NCBI GenBank assembly: GCA_964400515.1
Contig: CAYNTJ010000003.1
Span: 62,001-126,000 of the forward strand
DNA from: JAAYHV01 sp964400515
Lineage (GTDB): Bacteria; Bacillota; Clostridia; Peptostreptococcales; Anaerovoracaceae
Direction of reading: 5' to 3'
Length of the DNA stretch: 64,000 nucleotides
Shown here: piece after piece, positions 49,426 to 59,168 of the stretch
How positions within the stretch are numbered: the first letter of the stretch is position 1
Layout: the number at the start of each line of letters is the position of its first letter
Position numbers and translations under genes: made by a program
Notes under the pieces: generated by a model
Database searches by the model: none
What the model saw: the letters and a program-made list of their open reading frames with translations, nothing else
What the model was told of the DNA's origin: nothing

Positions 49426-51199
49426 AGTTCTCTTCCGCCCCCTTTGCAATGAGCTCTTGTATGCTTCTTGTCAGTTCTTCAGATACTCTGTTAAATTCTG
49501 CACCGCATTTCTTTTCTTCAACATACTTAAAACGACCTATGTCTTCTCTTATAGGCATTTTAACCAAACCATCTAAATCAGCACCTTCATTAAGCCCTTC
49601 CATGGATTGCTTGTAGTATTCCATAATCAGGGTAAGCATCATAAACTGCTTCTTTAATGAAGAATATGTATCCACATCATGAAAAGCGTTTTGATGCAAA
49701 TAGTCCTCTCTTATTGACTTACACGACTCCAGCTTTATTCTATCGGATGGCGATAAGGCATCCACACCAACAAGCTGTACTATTTCGTTCAATTCGGACT
49801 CTTCTTGTAAAAGCGCCAGAGTTTCTTGTCTCAGCTCAGGGAATGTTTTTGCCACATTATCCCTAAACCAAGGAGTTAAAGCTTTAATGTATAAAGAGTA
49901 ACTGCTCAACCAGTTAATAGCAGGAAAATGTCTTTTATATGCCAAATTAGCATCAAGGTTCCAGAAAACTTTAACTATTCTAAGGGTTGCTTGGGATACG
50001 GGTTCAGAAATATCTCCTCCCGGAGGCGATACTGCTCCAATTGCCGATAGTGTTCCTTCCCTGCCCTCTTTACCTATACTGATACATCTGCCTGCTCTTT
50101 CGTAAAACTGTGCAAGCCTTGATCCAAGATAAGCAGGATAACCTTCTTCTCCCGGCATTTCTTCAAGCCTTCCCGACATCTCTCTTAGCGCTTCTGCCCA
50201 TCTGGAAGTGGAGTCTGCCATCAATGCCACCGAATAACCCATATCTCTAAAATATTCGGCTATGGTTATACCCGTATATATGGACGCTTCACGGGCTGCT
50301 ACCGGCATGTCCGATGTATTTGCTATTAAAACTGTTCGCTTAATCAAACTTTCTCCGGATTTTGGATCTATAAGCTCAGGGAATTCCATTAGTACATCTG
50401 TCATCTCATTACCACGTTCACCGCAGCCAATATATACTACTATTTCTGCATCAGCCCATTTAGCAAGGGCATGCTGTACTACAGTTTTACCTGAACCAAA
50501 GGGCCCCGGTACTGCAGCAACTCCACCTTTGGCAATCGGAAACATAGTATCAATTACCCTTTGTCCCGTCACCAGCGGTGTGCTCGGTGCGATTTTTTCT
50601 TTATATGGTCTTCCTTTTCTAACAGGCCATTTCTGCATAAGGGAAATTTCTTTTATATCCCCCTTATCGGTCTCAACCTTAGCAACTGTTTGTTCTACCT
50701 TATATTCACCGCCATTTATTTCTATAATCTTTCCTTTAATTCCAAAAGGAACCATTATCTTCTGTTTTACCAAAGAGGTCTCTTGAACTGTACCGATTAT
50801 ATCTCCTGCTTCAACCTCATCTCCAACCTCAGCAGTAGCCACAAACTCCCATGCCTTCTCTCTGCTTATCTTCGGAAGATTTATACCCCTTGTAATATTA
50901 GGTCCTACCATTTCCCTTATTGTTTCCAAAGGTCTTTGTATACCATCATATATAGTTGATATTAATCCCGGTCCCAATTCAACACTCAATGGCTCTCCGG
51001 TTGTAACCACCGGGGCTCCCGGTCCCAGACCTGCCGTTTCTTCATATACCTGTATTGAGGCCATTCCGCCTCTCATTTCAATTATTTCTCCTATCAGACC
51101 TTCTTCGCCTACCTGAACAACGTCAAACATATCAGCTTCTTGCATTCCTTCTGCAATTACCAATGGTCCGGATACTTTTACTATTCTACCTTGGCTCAC
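49418..51199 (-). CDS. ntpA: V-type ATP synthase catalytic subunit A
   Basis: 593 residues, catalytic. Walker A GPFGSGKTV, the bulge-domain insertion typical of V-type A (residues about 110-190), ALMADSTSRWAEALREMSGRLEEMPGEEGYPAYLGSRLAQFYERAG (a continuous family block) and SPPGGDISEPVSQATLR. It starts immediately after the stop of the F subunit gene. Confidence 0.97.
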   Translation of the reverse strand: MSQGRIVKVSGPLVIAEGMQEADMFDVVQVGEEGLIGEIIEMRGGMASIQVYEETAGLGPGAPVVTTGEPLSVELGPGLISTIYDGIQRPLETIREMVGPNITRGINLPKISREKAWEFVATAEVGDEVEAGDIIGTVQETSLVKQKIMVPFGIKGKIIEINGGEYKVEQTVAKVETDKGDIKEISLMQKWPVRKGRPYKEKIAPSTPLVTGQRVIDTMFPIAKGGVAAVPGPFGSGKTVVQHALAKWADAEIVVYIGCGERGNEMTDVLMEFPELIDPKSGESLIKRTVLIANTSDMPVAAREASIYTGITIAEYFRDMGYSVALMADSTSRWAEALREMSGRLEEMPGEEGYPAYLGSRLAQFYERAGRCISIGKEGREGTLSAIGAVSPPGGDISEPVSQATLRIVKVFWNLDANLAYKRHFPAINWLSSYSLYIKALTPWFRDNVAKTFPELRQETLALLQEESELNEIVQLVGVDALSPSDRIKLESCKSIREDYLHQNAFHDVDTYSSLKKQFMMLTLIMEYYKQSMEGLNEGADLDGLVKMPIREDIGRFKYVEEKKCGAEFNRVSEELTRSIQELIAKGAEENYD

Positions 51200-51523
51200 T
51201 TACTGGTCACCTCCAAACAAAATATCTGCGCCAATTGCCCTCTCAACCGATGCTTTCAACTGCTTCATACCAATCCCCCGGCTTCCGTCCATCCCGGGAA
51301 TAGGTATCACCGCAGGCAACTTACTGTCTTTATATGCGTTCATCGCGGGCAACATATCTTCACATATGTTTTCCGTGATAAAGATAATTGCATAATCTTC
51401 CTTTGCAATTCTATGTAGTGTTTTTTTTGCAGTCTCCACGTCCGAACATGGAAACACATCCAGTCCTACTGACTTGAAGCCCAAGACACTATCACGATCT
51501 CCTATCACACCTATCTTATACAT
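51200..51523 (-). CDS. ntpG: V-type ATP synthase subunit F (NtpG)
   Basis: 107-residue alpha/beta protein (KIGVIGDRDSVLGFKSVGLDVFPC, then DYAIIFITENICEDM and PAVIPIPG), the small central stalk partner of subunit D. It overlaps the end of subunit C by eight bases and abuts subunit A. Confidence 0.94.
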   Translation of the reverse strand: MYKIGVIGDRDSVLGFKSVGLDVFPCSDVETAKKTLHRIAKEDYAIIFITENICEDMLPAMNAYKDSKLPAVIPIPGMDGSRGIGMKQLKASVERAIGADILFGGDQ

Positions 51524-52520
51524 ACGTGTCCCTCATTCTCTCTCTTATCATGTCATCGGAAATACCCGCAAGCTTGCCCGCTAAAATAATACGAGCATTC
51601 TTTATCCCCATTTCCTTTGCGACAAGATATCCAATAACGTTCTCTATTCCAAATGCAATATATTTACCATCCTCTACAAACTTCAAAATCATATTATCCG
51701 AAGTTTTCTCTAAATCTGTAAATCTTCCTGATTCCTTTAGCATTGCCAATCCTTCGATTAATATCTTGCTAATACCATAATCATCAAGTTTCTCTGCAAA
51801 TTGTTCATATGGCTCTTCATATCCATTTATAAATATTTTCTCCTGTATCTTACCTCCGGGAATATATATCTTTGAAAAGAAATCCCAAGACTTGTTCATT
51901 TGCTTTACTCTTACAAAGGATTTTAAATTTGTCACATCTATCAAAAATGCCACATAATTCTTTATGAATTCATTTTCAAATTGCGAAATGGCAAACTGCA
52001 TATCTGCAAAAGCTGCTTTATCCATAATCAAATCAATCGCTTGGGGATCATGACCGGTTGCAAAAGCGTCTATTGCTTTTTGAATCGCATTTGCCATATC
52101 AACTCTAACCTTATGTAAGTTTCTGTTATTAATGGCATCCTTTAAAACCTCTGTAGGAATAGATCCGTTTTCTAAAAGCAAATCGCCGGCATCTATACTC
52201 AGCAGTTCTGCCTTTAATAAGGTTTTAGCATTATGATAATCATTCGGATAAGTATATACAGCTAAATATCTCTCATCTGGAACAACTGATTTGACCATAT
52301 TATATGCACTTATCTGCTCCAATTTTAGTAATTCGTCATATTCCTCTATACTTATTTCGGCTCCGTCTGCATAATTGATTTCATGCAAAACTTTAATAGC
52401 CTCTTCTGGAGTTTTGCTATCTAGCATTTTTTCAACCTTATCTTTAGATAATAATCTTTTATGATTACCTCTGATAACGGCCGAAGCATATTTATAGTCA
52501 GCACTATTATATTTAATCAT
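51516..52520 (-). CDS. ntpC: V-type ATP synthase subunit C
   Basis: 334 residues, helical, V-type subunit C/d family. It begins IKYNSADYKYASAVIRGNHKRLLS and has DLKSFVRVKQ-like TNLKSFVRVKQMNKSWDFF. It links the rotor stalk to the membrane ring. Fourth of the operon's middle genes (E-C-G order). Confidence 0.92.
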   Translation of the reverse strand: MIKYNSADYKYASAVIRGNHKRLLSKDKVEKMLDSKTPEEAIKVLHEINYADGAEISIEEYDELLKLEQISAYNMVKSVVPDERYLAVYTYPNDYHNAKTLLKAELLSIDAGDLLLENGSIPTEVLKDAINNRNLHKVRVDMANAIQKAIDAFATGHDPQAIDLIMDKAAFADMQFAISQFENEFIKNYVAFLIDVTNLKSFVRVKQMNKSWDFFSKIYIPGGKIQEKIFINGYEEPYEQFAEKLDDYGISKILIEGLAMLKESGRFTDLEKTSDNMILKFVEDGKYIAFGIENVIGYLVAKEMGIKNARIILAGKLAGISDDMIRERMRDTYV

Positions 52521-52529
52521 CTTATGCTC

Positions 52530-53108
52530 CTAAAATAATATTGAAACAATTTCCGGTGTTACTGTTTCTTTAATGCCTCTAACCATAGTTGAAATAGTGG
52601 AATTGATTTCCAGCTGTCCCATGGAAATTATAAATCCGCCGACATCACTATGATTTTTATCCGAAAGAACAAATTCAGCGTCACTGTCTTTTTTGTTTAG
52701 GGCCTTTAAAAGAGCCCCTCCCAATTCCTCTTTATCCTTTGCATTTAAAACAATCTCACCCGAATTAAATTGAGTTTTTCTAACATTGCTAACAAGAAAT
52801 TCAAGATATCTTTCCCTGTCCATATTAGCTATCTTTTCAACAGCTTTATTTAATGCCATGTTAACAGCATCCTGCTTTACGGAAAGGTTCATTTTCCTGA
52901 TTTCAAGATTAGCAACGGAAAGCTTTCTCTTCCTTATTTCATCTGCCTCAACAAAAGTTTGATTATGTATTTTTTTTACAATTTGTGAAGCTCTTTTTCC
53001 CCAATCAACCTTTATTTTTTCTGATTCCTTATATGCTTCTTGCTTCAGGTTCTCAGAATAATCATAGGCGTCTTTTAATATTTTTTCACTAATCTTTTCT
53101 AAACTCAT
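52530..53108 (-). CDS. ntpE: V-type ATP synthase subunit E
   Basis: 192 residues: N-terminal coiled coil, rich in Lys, Glu and Ala, then a globular domain (DVGGFIISMGQLEINSTISTMVRG) typical of peripheral stalk subunit E. It works with the small H subunit encoded first in the operon. Ten bases before subunit C. Confidence 0.92.
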   Translation of the reverse strand: MSLEKISEKILKDAYDYSENLKQEAYKESEKIKVDWGKRASQIVKKIHNQTFVEADEIRKRKLSVANLEIRKMNLSVKQDAVNMALNKAVEKIANMDRERYLEFLVSNVRKTQFNSGEIVLNAKDKEELGGALLKALNKKDSDAEFVLSDKNHSDVGGFIISMGQLEINSTISTMVRGIKETVTPEIVSILF

Positions 53109-53128
53109 TTGCTCACTTCCCTAATTTA

Positions 53129-53602
53129 TTAACCAAGGGTAACACTGTTATACATTAAAAATGATACAAGTAGGGCCAATATGGCGAAGGTTTCAACCAT
53201 GGCTCCATAAATGATTGCCTTTGCAATTTCTCCCGGTCTTTTTGCTATCAATGTTAAACCTGAAGCTACACATTTTCCTTGAGCATAGCCGGAAAGTATT
53301 CCTACAACACCGATTGGAATGCCGCTAAATAACAGATACCAACCTTGCTCTGTTGTTACCATGGCAGGATCTCCTCCCAGCATACCAACTTTTGCTAATA
53401 TCAAAAATGCCATTAATAGTCCATATATACCTTGGGTTCCTGGCAATGCTTGTAATAACAAGGTTTGTCCGAATTTGTTTGGATCCTCTGCTATTACTCC
53501 CGCTGCCGCTTCTCCTGCAGCACCAACACCTAATCCGCTTCCTCCGCAGGCACTGGCAGCTATCGCTGCTCCGCCGATTGCTAATGCTATTCCTAAACTC
53601 AT
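53129..53602 (-). CDS. ntpK: V-type ATP synthase rotor ring proteolipid subunit K, Na+-type
   Basis: 157 residues, two hairpins (four helices). The ion-site residues defined in Enterococcus hirae NtpK (Leu61, Thr64, Gln65, Gln110, Glu139) all have counterparts: Leu53, Thr56 and Gln57 in LPGTQG, Gln108 in GYAQGK and Glu137 in MVETFAIL. This supports Na+ rather than H+ as coupling ion. Only the second hairpin has the carboxylate, as in NtpK. Confidence 0.95.
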   Translation of the reverse strand: MSLGIALAIGGAAIAASACGGSGLGVGAAGEAAAGVIAEDPNKFGQTLLLQALPGTQGIYGLLMAFLILAKVGMLGGDPAMVTTEQGWYLLFSGIPIGVVGILSGYAQGKCVASGLTLIAKRPGEIAKAIIYGAMVETFAILALLVSFLMYNSVTLG

Positions 53603-55585
53603 TTATATTTCCTCCTTTATCAATTGTACGTATTTTGTTTTTTTATTAAACGGTTCAAAAGGTGTTCCTCCACCTTCATAGAATTTACCGAAGAACTCTA
53701 CATATTGTAAACGGCAAGCATGTACATATGCTCCCAATCCATTGATGGCAAAATTGAAAACATGCCCTATTACCAAAATAACCAAAAACATCACTATTCC
53801 AATTATGCTGTTGCTCATAAAGCCTCCCAGCATATTGACTACTTGGGATATAACAGTTGTAGCCAAGCCCAGAGCCAACAATCTGGAATAAGACAATATG
53901 TCCGAAATGTATCCGGTAACTCCATATAGGTTCCATAAGCCCACTGCCTTGCCTATTCCTTTTGATATAAAGAATGGTAAAATCAGTATTCCCGCAGCGG
54001 CACCTATTGTCATCCACTGGCCTATTATTCCTAAGCCTTCTTTTATGTAGCTGTCTCCCGCTAACCAAAGTACTAATCCTATTATCATAAAATACCAGCA
54101 AAAAACATCATTGAATGCTTCAAGTATTTTACCTTCCTTTATATATCCATAAGCTTTAATACCCATACCTATAAATATATGTATAGTACCAAATATACAA
54201 GAATACATGAGAAGTTTTATCGGATTAGTAATGGGGTCAAACCATAATGGCTTAAGAATAAAATCCGGATTATCGAAGAACTTTAATCCTATTACCCCGG
54301 TTAGGTCTCCAAAACAACTGCCGAACATCAATCCCCAAAACATAGTAGCAACCCCTGCATATGCAAAGGATTTTATAAGCTTATAAATGGTACCCTCAAG
54401 ATTAAACTTTTTAAGCATTAATACACATAATAGTGTAAGTATCGCTCCATAGGCCAAATCACCAAACATAAGCCCGAAGAATCCAAGATAAAACATTGAA
54501 TAAATCGGCGTAGGATCTATTTCCTTTGAGTTCGGCAAGGAATAAAGCTCTGTTATTACTTCCACCGGCTGTACCAATCCATTATTGTTTAAAAGTATTG
54601 GTTTTTCCTCATTCTCATCAGGCTCAAAAAGTTCAAAATAACATTCATATTCTTTAAATAATTCTGTTATAGCTTCGTTGGCTCTCTTTGGCACCCATCC
54701 TTCTAAATAGAAAGTTCTTTTTGTCTCTAAGGTTTTTCTGTTAGCCTTTGCTGCATCCCTTTCCATTATAAGCTTGTCATATAGCCATTTCATTTCTTTT
54801 AAGGATGAAACCATTTCAGAAAGATTGATCTCTATTTTTTCAATCTCCCCGTCAATTTCTTCTTTTTCCTTTTCTAACCTTTGGATGCACTCATCCGGAG
54901 TTCCTTCCAGGTCTTTGAATACAATTCTATTAAAGCCAACTTCCTTGTATCCATTTTTAACGTTTTCTTCCTCTCCCTTTACAAAAAAAACGGACAGATA
55001 AATCTGACCGTCATCACTGGCGATTTGAGAAACTTCGCACATATTGGTAGCTAATTCCATAGCTTCCTTGACTTCCTCGATAGTTGTAGAGGCTGATACG
55101 GTACCTAAATTTATTCCTGTATACTTGGTTTCTGTAGTTTCCAAAGGCATACTATATGTTCTCCAAGGCACCAATCCTGCAATTGTCGTTTCAATCTTGT
55201 TTTTATTACCATGTAATAGTTTTAATCTACCACTAAGTTCACGAACCTTATCAATTCTCTCGTCAATGCTGACGTCGTTTGACACCACTTTTTCAAACGC
55301 CTCAAAGGTTATAACTTCTCTGCATTTAAACAGCGGTTTTTTAGTTGTGTCGTAATTCTCAAGAGTTTTTACCACATTCTCAATAACGCTTATTTTACTC
55401 TCCAGCTTAGATACATCTTCATCATTGCCTCCCTTTTTAACAAGGGCGGCCCACTCTTCATCGGCTAATTTAGATTCTTGGCTTGTAAGCTGTGTTACAC
55501 CAAAGTCCATCAGTTTATTAATCATGGCTTCCCTTGATGTATCAAGTCCAATGACAAAGAACTTGTTCATTCTTTCTACTGCCAT
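53603..55585 (-). CDS. ntpI: V-type ATP synthase subunit I (a subunit)
   Basis: 660 residues: cytoplasmic N-terminal half with coiled-coil stretches, then seven or eight helices (from about residue 360, YSMFYLGFFGLMFGDLAYG). The conserved Arg-containing helix region includes SYSRLLALGLATTVISQVVNMLGG, which carries the channel Arg. Adjacent to the K gene with no gap. Confidence 0.95.
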   Translation of the reverse strand: MAVERMNKFFVIGLDTSREAMINKLMDFGVTQLTSQESKLADEEWAALVKKGGNDEDVSKLESKISVIENVVKTLENYDTTKKPLFKCREVITFEAFEKVVSNDVSIDERIDKVRELSGRLKLLHGNKNKIETTIAGLVPWRTYSMPLETTETKYTGINLGTVSASTTIEEVKEAMELATNMCEVSQIASDDGQIYLSVFFVKGEEENVKNGYKEVGFNRIVFKDLEGTPDECIQRLEKEKEEIDGEIEKIEINLSEMVSSLKEMKWLYDKLIMERDAAKANRKTLETKRTFYLEGWVPKRANEAITELFKEYECYFELFEPDENEEKPILLNNNGLVQPVEVITELYSLPNSKEIDPTPIYSMFYLGFFGLMFGDLAYGAILTLLCVLMLKKFNLEGTIYKLIKSFAYAGVATMFWGLMFGSCFGDLTGVIGLKFFDNPDFILKPLWFDPITNPIKLLMYSCIFGTIHIFIGMGIKAYGYIKEGKILEAFNDVFCWYFMIIGLVLWLAGDSYIKEGLGIIGQWMTIGAAAGILILPFFISKGIGKAVGLWNLYGVTGYISDILSYSRLLALGLATTVISQVVNMLGGFMSNSIIGIVMFLVILVIGHVFNFAINGLGAYVHACRLQYVEFFGKFYEGGGTPFEPFNKKTKYVQLIKEEI

Positions 55586-55896
55586 CAGCCCACTACCTTT
55601 CTGAAAACAATTTCGACAGCTTCATCCATTTTTCTCTCAGCACGCTTCATTTCTGCATTGCAATTCGCTTTTGCTTCAGATATCATTTCGTCATACATAT
55701 CATTAGCATCATCCACCGCACTTTTAATGTCAATTTGGTGTTGTGTTTCGGCGCCATCCCTTGCTTTCTCTAATGCAGTTGCAGCCTCTATCTTAGACTG
55801 CTCCACGATTCTCTTGGCCTCTGCTTGTCCTTCTCTTCGAATCAAATCAGCCTGAACTTCAATTTCACGTACTTTTTTTAATTGTTCCATTGACAT
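55585..55896 (-). CDS. ntpF: V-type ATP synthase subunit H/G-like (NtpF)
   Basis: 103-residue, almost wholly helical coiled coil (ADLIRREGQAEAKRIVEQSKIEAATALEKARDGAETQ), peripheral stalk partner of subunit E. First gene of the operon; stop and subunit I start share a base. Ribosome site AGAAGGTGAT precedes ATG. Confidence 0.9.
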   Translation of the reverse strand: MSMEQLKKVREIEVQADLIRREGQAEAKRIVEQSKIEAATALEKARDGAETQHQIDIKSAVDDANDMYDEMISEAKANCNAEMKRAERKMDEAVEIVFRKVVG

Positions 55897-55975
55897 TCAG
55901 ATCACCTTCTTTTCTAACTAGTTTCGGCATATTCATATTCTCAAAAAAACTTCTCCATTTTATATGCTTATTCCC

Positions 55976-56004
55976 ATAGTAGCACTTTATCAAATTAAAT
56001 TCAA
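55976..56004 (-). promoter_or_regulatory. V-ATPase operon promoter
   Basis: On the minus strand TTGAAT (56004-55999), 17 bases, TACTAT (55981-55976), about 80 bases before the first gene. Confidence 0.65.
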
Positions 56005-56065
56005 CCATTTATCAAAAATGGATATTATTCCAGCTAAATTAATATGCTGTTAATTTTTTCCCATT

Positions 56066-56091
56066 AAAAAAGCCCTTGCTGGCAAGGGCCT
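56066..56091 (-). terminator. Terminator of the citrate synthase-aconitase-isocitrate dehydrogenase operon
   Basis: Minus-strand stem GCCCTTGC / GCAAGGGC with a two-base loop, followed by TTTTTTAATG, five bases after the isocitrate dehydrogenase stop. Confidence 0.92.
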
Positions 56092-56095
56092 CATA

Positions 56096-57232
56096 TTACC
56101 TTATATATTCCAATACATATTTAGTTAATTCTTCACAGGTATTTCCGTCTTTTAAACCCGTTACATTAATTCCTTCTTCTAAAGCTTTATCAATCGCCTC
56201 ATCTAAAAGCTTTGCTTTCTCGTTTAATCCAATATGTCTAAGCATCATCGAAGTTGCCCTTAGAATACTCGATGGGTTAGCATATGCTTCTAATCCATCT
56301 TCAATCATTCTGGGTGCACTTCCATGTATAGCTTCAAACATTGCATAATTACTTCCTATATTTGCACTTCCCGCTGTGCCAACACCCCCCTGAAGTTGGG
56401 CTGCTTCATCAGTAATTATGTCTCCATATAGGTTGGGCAGTATGAATACTTGAAAGTCTTTATTCATATCGTTATTTATTAGATTAGCTGCCATTATATC
56501 CACATACCAGCTGTCAACTTTAATGTTAGGATAATCCAATGCAACTTCCTTGCAAAGATTTAGAAAATTCCCATCTGTTTTTTTCATAATATTTGCTTTA
56601 GTTACAATGGAAACCCTTTCTTTGTTGTTATTATTTGCATAGTCAAAGGCAAGCTTTGCAATTCTTTTAGTCCCTTCTTTGGTTGTAACCTTAAAGTCAA
56701 AGGCAAGGGTTTCACTAATTTCTATACCTTGGCTTCCCAGGGCATATTCCCCTTCGGTGTTTTCCCTAAAGAATATCCAGTCAATATTCTTATCAGGAAT
56801 AGTTACCGGTCTTACATTTGCAAATAAATCCAGTTCCTTTCTAAGAAAAACATTGGCACTTTCAATATTGTTAACACCGCTTTCTGCACTGGGAGTTGTG
56901 GTTGGTCCCTTTAACAGAACGTCGCAGCTCTTAATCTCCGCCAGTATATCATCCGGCACAGTTTTTCCCTCTTTAAGTCTGTTTGCCAAATTAAAGCCAT
57001 TGATTTCCTTTATGATAACATCTTCCGAATCCAAAAGCACATCCAATACAGATCTTGCTGCTTTAGTAATTATCGGACCTATCCCATCACCGTCGCATAT
57101 GCCTATTATCTTAGCTTTTTTATCTACCTTTATATTATCTTTAATCCTATCATTTCTTTCTATTTGATTTCTTAATAGGCTTTCAAACTTTGCCACCGCA
57201 TCTTTGATTTCTGTCTCTCTTTGGCTACTCAT
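56096..57232 (-). CDS. icd: Isocitrate dehydrogenase (isocitrate/isopropylmalate dehydrogenase family)
   Basis: 378 residues. An N-terminal 40-residue helical extension precedes IIGICDGDGIGPIITKAARSVLD. Substrate and metal sites are seen in RPVTIPDKNIDWIFFRENTEGEYALGSQGIE (part of the family block), NIMKKTDGNFL and LPNLYGDIITDEAAQLQGGVG, and the cofactor region in AMFEAIHGSAP. The cofactor preference is not clear; HGSAP followed by no NADP-typical Lys/Tyr pair suggests NAD. It overlaps the aconitase stop by eight bases. Confidence 0.9.
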   Translation of the reverse strand: MSSQRETEIKDAVAKFESLLRNQIERNDRIKDNIKVDKKAKIIGICDGDGIGPIITKAARSVLDVLLDSEDVIIKEINGFNLANRLKEGKTVPDDILAEIKSCDVLLKGPTTTPSAESGVNNIESANVFLRKELDLFANVRPVTIPDKNIDWIFFRENTEGEYALGSQGIEISETLAFDFKVTTKEGTKRIAKLAFDYANNNNKERVSIVTKANIMKKTDGNFLNLCKEVALDYPNIKVDSWYVDIMAANLINNDMNKDFQVFILPNLYGDIITDEAAQLQGGVGTAGSANIGSNYAMFEAIHGSAPRMIEDGLEAYANPSSILRATSMMLRHIGLNEKAKLLDEAIDKALEEGINVTGLKDGNTCEELTKYVLEYIR

Positions 57233-59156
57233 TGTCTGTGCCTCCCGTATATTTTAATAAGCCACCGGCCAAAAGGATTTCCTTTTGTCTTGGTGCTAAT
57301 TCCATATTAACCTTATACTCTTCTCCATTGCTGTTTTTAATATAGGTGTAATCCCTCGACAAATCTTCCCTTAGATTGGTTATTTCAAGTAGATCTCCTT
57401 CTTTGATTTTATCATAATCAGAAAAATCATCAAATACTAAAGGAACTATTCCTGCATTTACTAAATTTGCCGCATGAATTCTTGCAAAGCTTTTTGCAAT
57501 CACCGCCTTGATTCCCAAGTGTAGGGGAACCAGCGCTGCATGCTCCCTAGATGACCCTTGGCCATAGTTTGAACCTCCGATTATATATCCGCCTTTTTTT
57601 AGCATCGCTCTTTTAGGAAACGCTTCATCACAAACCGTAAAGCAGAAATTTGCCAAATGAGGAATATTTGATCTGTATGGTAAAATTTTTGAGCCGGCGG
57701 GCATTATATGGTCAGTCGTAATATTGTCCCCTACTTTTAATAAAACCTCTTCCTTTATATCATCTTCTAAAGGTTTCATCTCCGGGAAAGGCTTAATGTT
57801 AGGACCTCTGAGTATTTCGGCTTCTTTAGCTTCTTCTTCATCTAAAGGTGGTATTATGCCACTATCATTTATCGTAAAGTTTTCCGGCAGTGAAACATTT
57901 AGGTCTGCGTCCCCTTCCATAGGGTCAGTAAAATATCCCTTTAAGGCTGAATATGCGGCAGTTTCAGGACTCACCAGATATATCTGTCCATCCTTTGTGC
58001 CGGATCTTCCTTCGAAGTTCCTATTAAAGGTCCTTAGACTTACGCCTGCTGAATTGGGCGAAAATCCCATTCCTATACATGGTCCGCATGCACATTCCAA
58101 TATCCTTGCTCCCGCATCAATTAAATCTGTTAATGCGCCGCTTTGAGAAAGCATGGAAAACACCTGCCTAGATCCCGGTGATATTGACAGACTGACTCCA
58201 TCGGCAATCTTTTTACCCTTCAATATCTTAGCCACTTTTAACATGTCATATAGGGATGAGTTGGTGCATGATCCTATGCAAACCTGATCGACTTTAATAT
58301 CCCTAAGTTCCCTTATGGGTTTTACATTATCCGGACTGTGGGGACACGCTGCTAAAGGAACCAAATCGAATAAATCTATTGTATATTCCTCATCATACAC
58401 TGCATCATCGTCACTGCATAAAGGCCTGTAATCCTCTTCCCTTCCCTGGGCTTTCAAAAACTCCCTTGTTATTTCGTCCGAAGGAAATATGGAAGTGGTG
58501 GCTCCCAATTCAGCCCCCATATTTGTTATTGTTGCTCTTTCCGGTATGGTCAAGAATTTGATTCCTTCTCCGCCATACTCAACTATGGCACCGACTCCGC
58601 CCTTTACTGAAAGTCGTCTAAGCACCTCAAGTATTATGTCCTTTGCACTTACACCATTTTTCAATCTGCCTATAAGGTTTACCTTTATCATTCTGGGCAT
58701 AGGTATATTATATGCACCTCCACCCATGGCAACTGCAACATCCATTCCCCCTGCTCCTATAGCAAGCATTCCTATACCACCGCCTGTAGGTGTATGGGAA
58801 TCCGAACCGATTAGTGTTTTTCCGGGAATTCCAAACCTTTCGTAATGTACCTGATGGCAAATACCATTTCCGGGTCTTGAATAATATACTCCATATTTTG
58901 CACAAACACTTTGGATGTATCTGTGGTCATCAGCATTTTCAAAACCCGATTGCAATGTATTGTGATCAATATATGCCACCGATTTTTCTGTTTTAACCCT
59001 TGGTATGCCCATGGTTTCAAATTCTAAATATGCCATGGTGCCTGTGGCATCTTGGGTCAATGTCTGGTCAATTCTAATTCCTATTTCTTTTCCCTTTTCC
59101 ATTTCCCCGGATACCAAATGTTCAAAAATTATTTTTTCAGCTATTGTACGTCCCAT
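57225..59156 (-). CDS. acn: Aconitate hydratase
   Basis: 643 residues, the short, mitochondrial-like form common in Clostridia. ATG at 59156 is eight bases after AAGGAG (a TTG lies directly before it). Cluster cysteines are in CIGSCTNSSL and CACGPCIGMGF; LIGSDSHTPTGGGIGMLAIGAGG and GGSNYGQGSSREHAAL are family signatures. Converts citrate to isocitrate between the two neighbouring enzymes. Confidence 0.95.
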   Translation of the reverse strand: MGRTIAEKIIFEHLVSGEMEKGKEIGIRIDQTLTQDATGTMAYLEFETMGIPRVKTEKSVAYIDHNTLQSGFENADDHRYIQSVCAKYGVYYSRPGNGICHQVHYERFGIPGKTLIGSDSHTPTGGGIGMLAIGAGGMDVAVAMGGGAYNIPMPRMIKVNLIGRLKNGVSAKDIILEVLRRLSVKGGVGAIVEYGGEGIKFLTIPERATITNMGAELGATTSIFPSDEITREFLKAQGREEDYRPLCSDDDAVYDEEYTIDLFDLVPLAACPHSPDNVKPIRELRDIKVDQVCIGSCTNSSLYDMLKVAKILKGKKIADGVSLSISPGSRQVFSMLSQSGALTDLIDAGARILECACGPCIGMGFSPNSAGVSLRTFNRNFEGRSGTKDGQIYLVSPETAAYSALKGYFTDPMEGDADLNVSLPENFTINDSGIIPPLDEEEAKEAEILRGPNIKPFPEMKPLEDDIKEEVLLKVGDNITTDHIMPAGSKILPYRSNIPHLANFCFTVCDEAFPKRAMLKKGGYIIGGSNYGQGSSREHAALVPLHLGIKAVIAKSFARIHAANLVNAGIVPLVFDDFSDYDKIKEGDLLEITNLREDLSRDYTYIKNSNGEEYKVNMELAPRQKEILLAGGLLKYTGGTDNE

Positions 59157-59168
59157 CAATTTTGCTCC

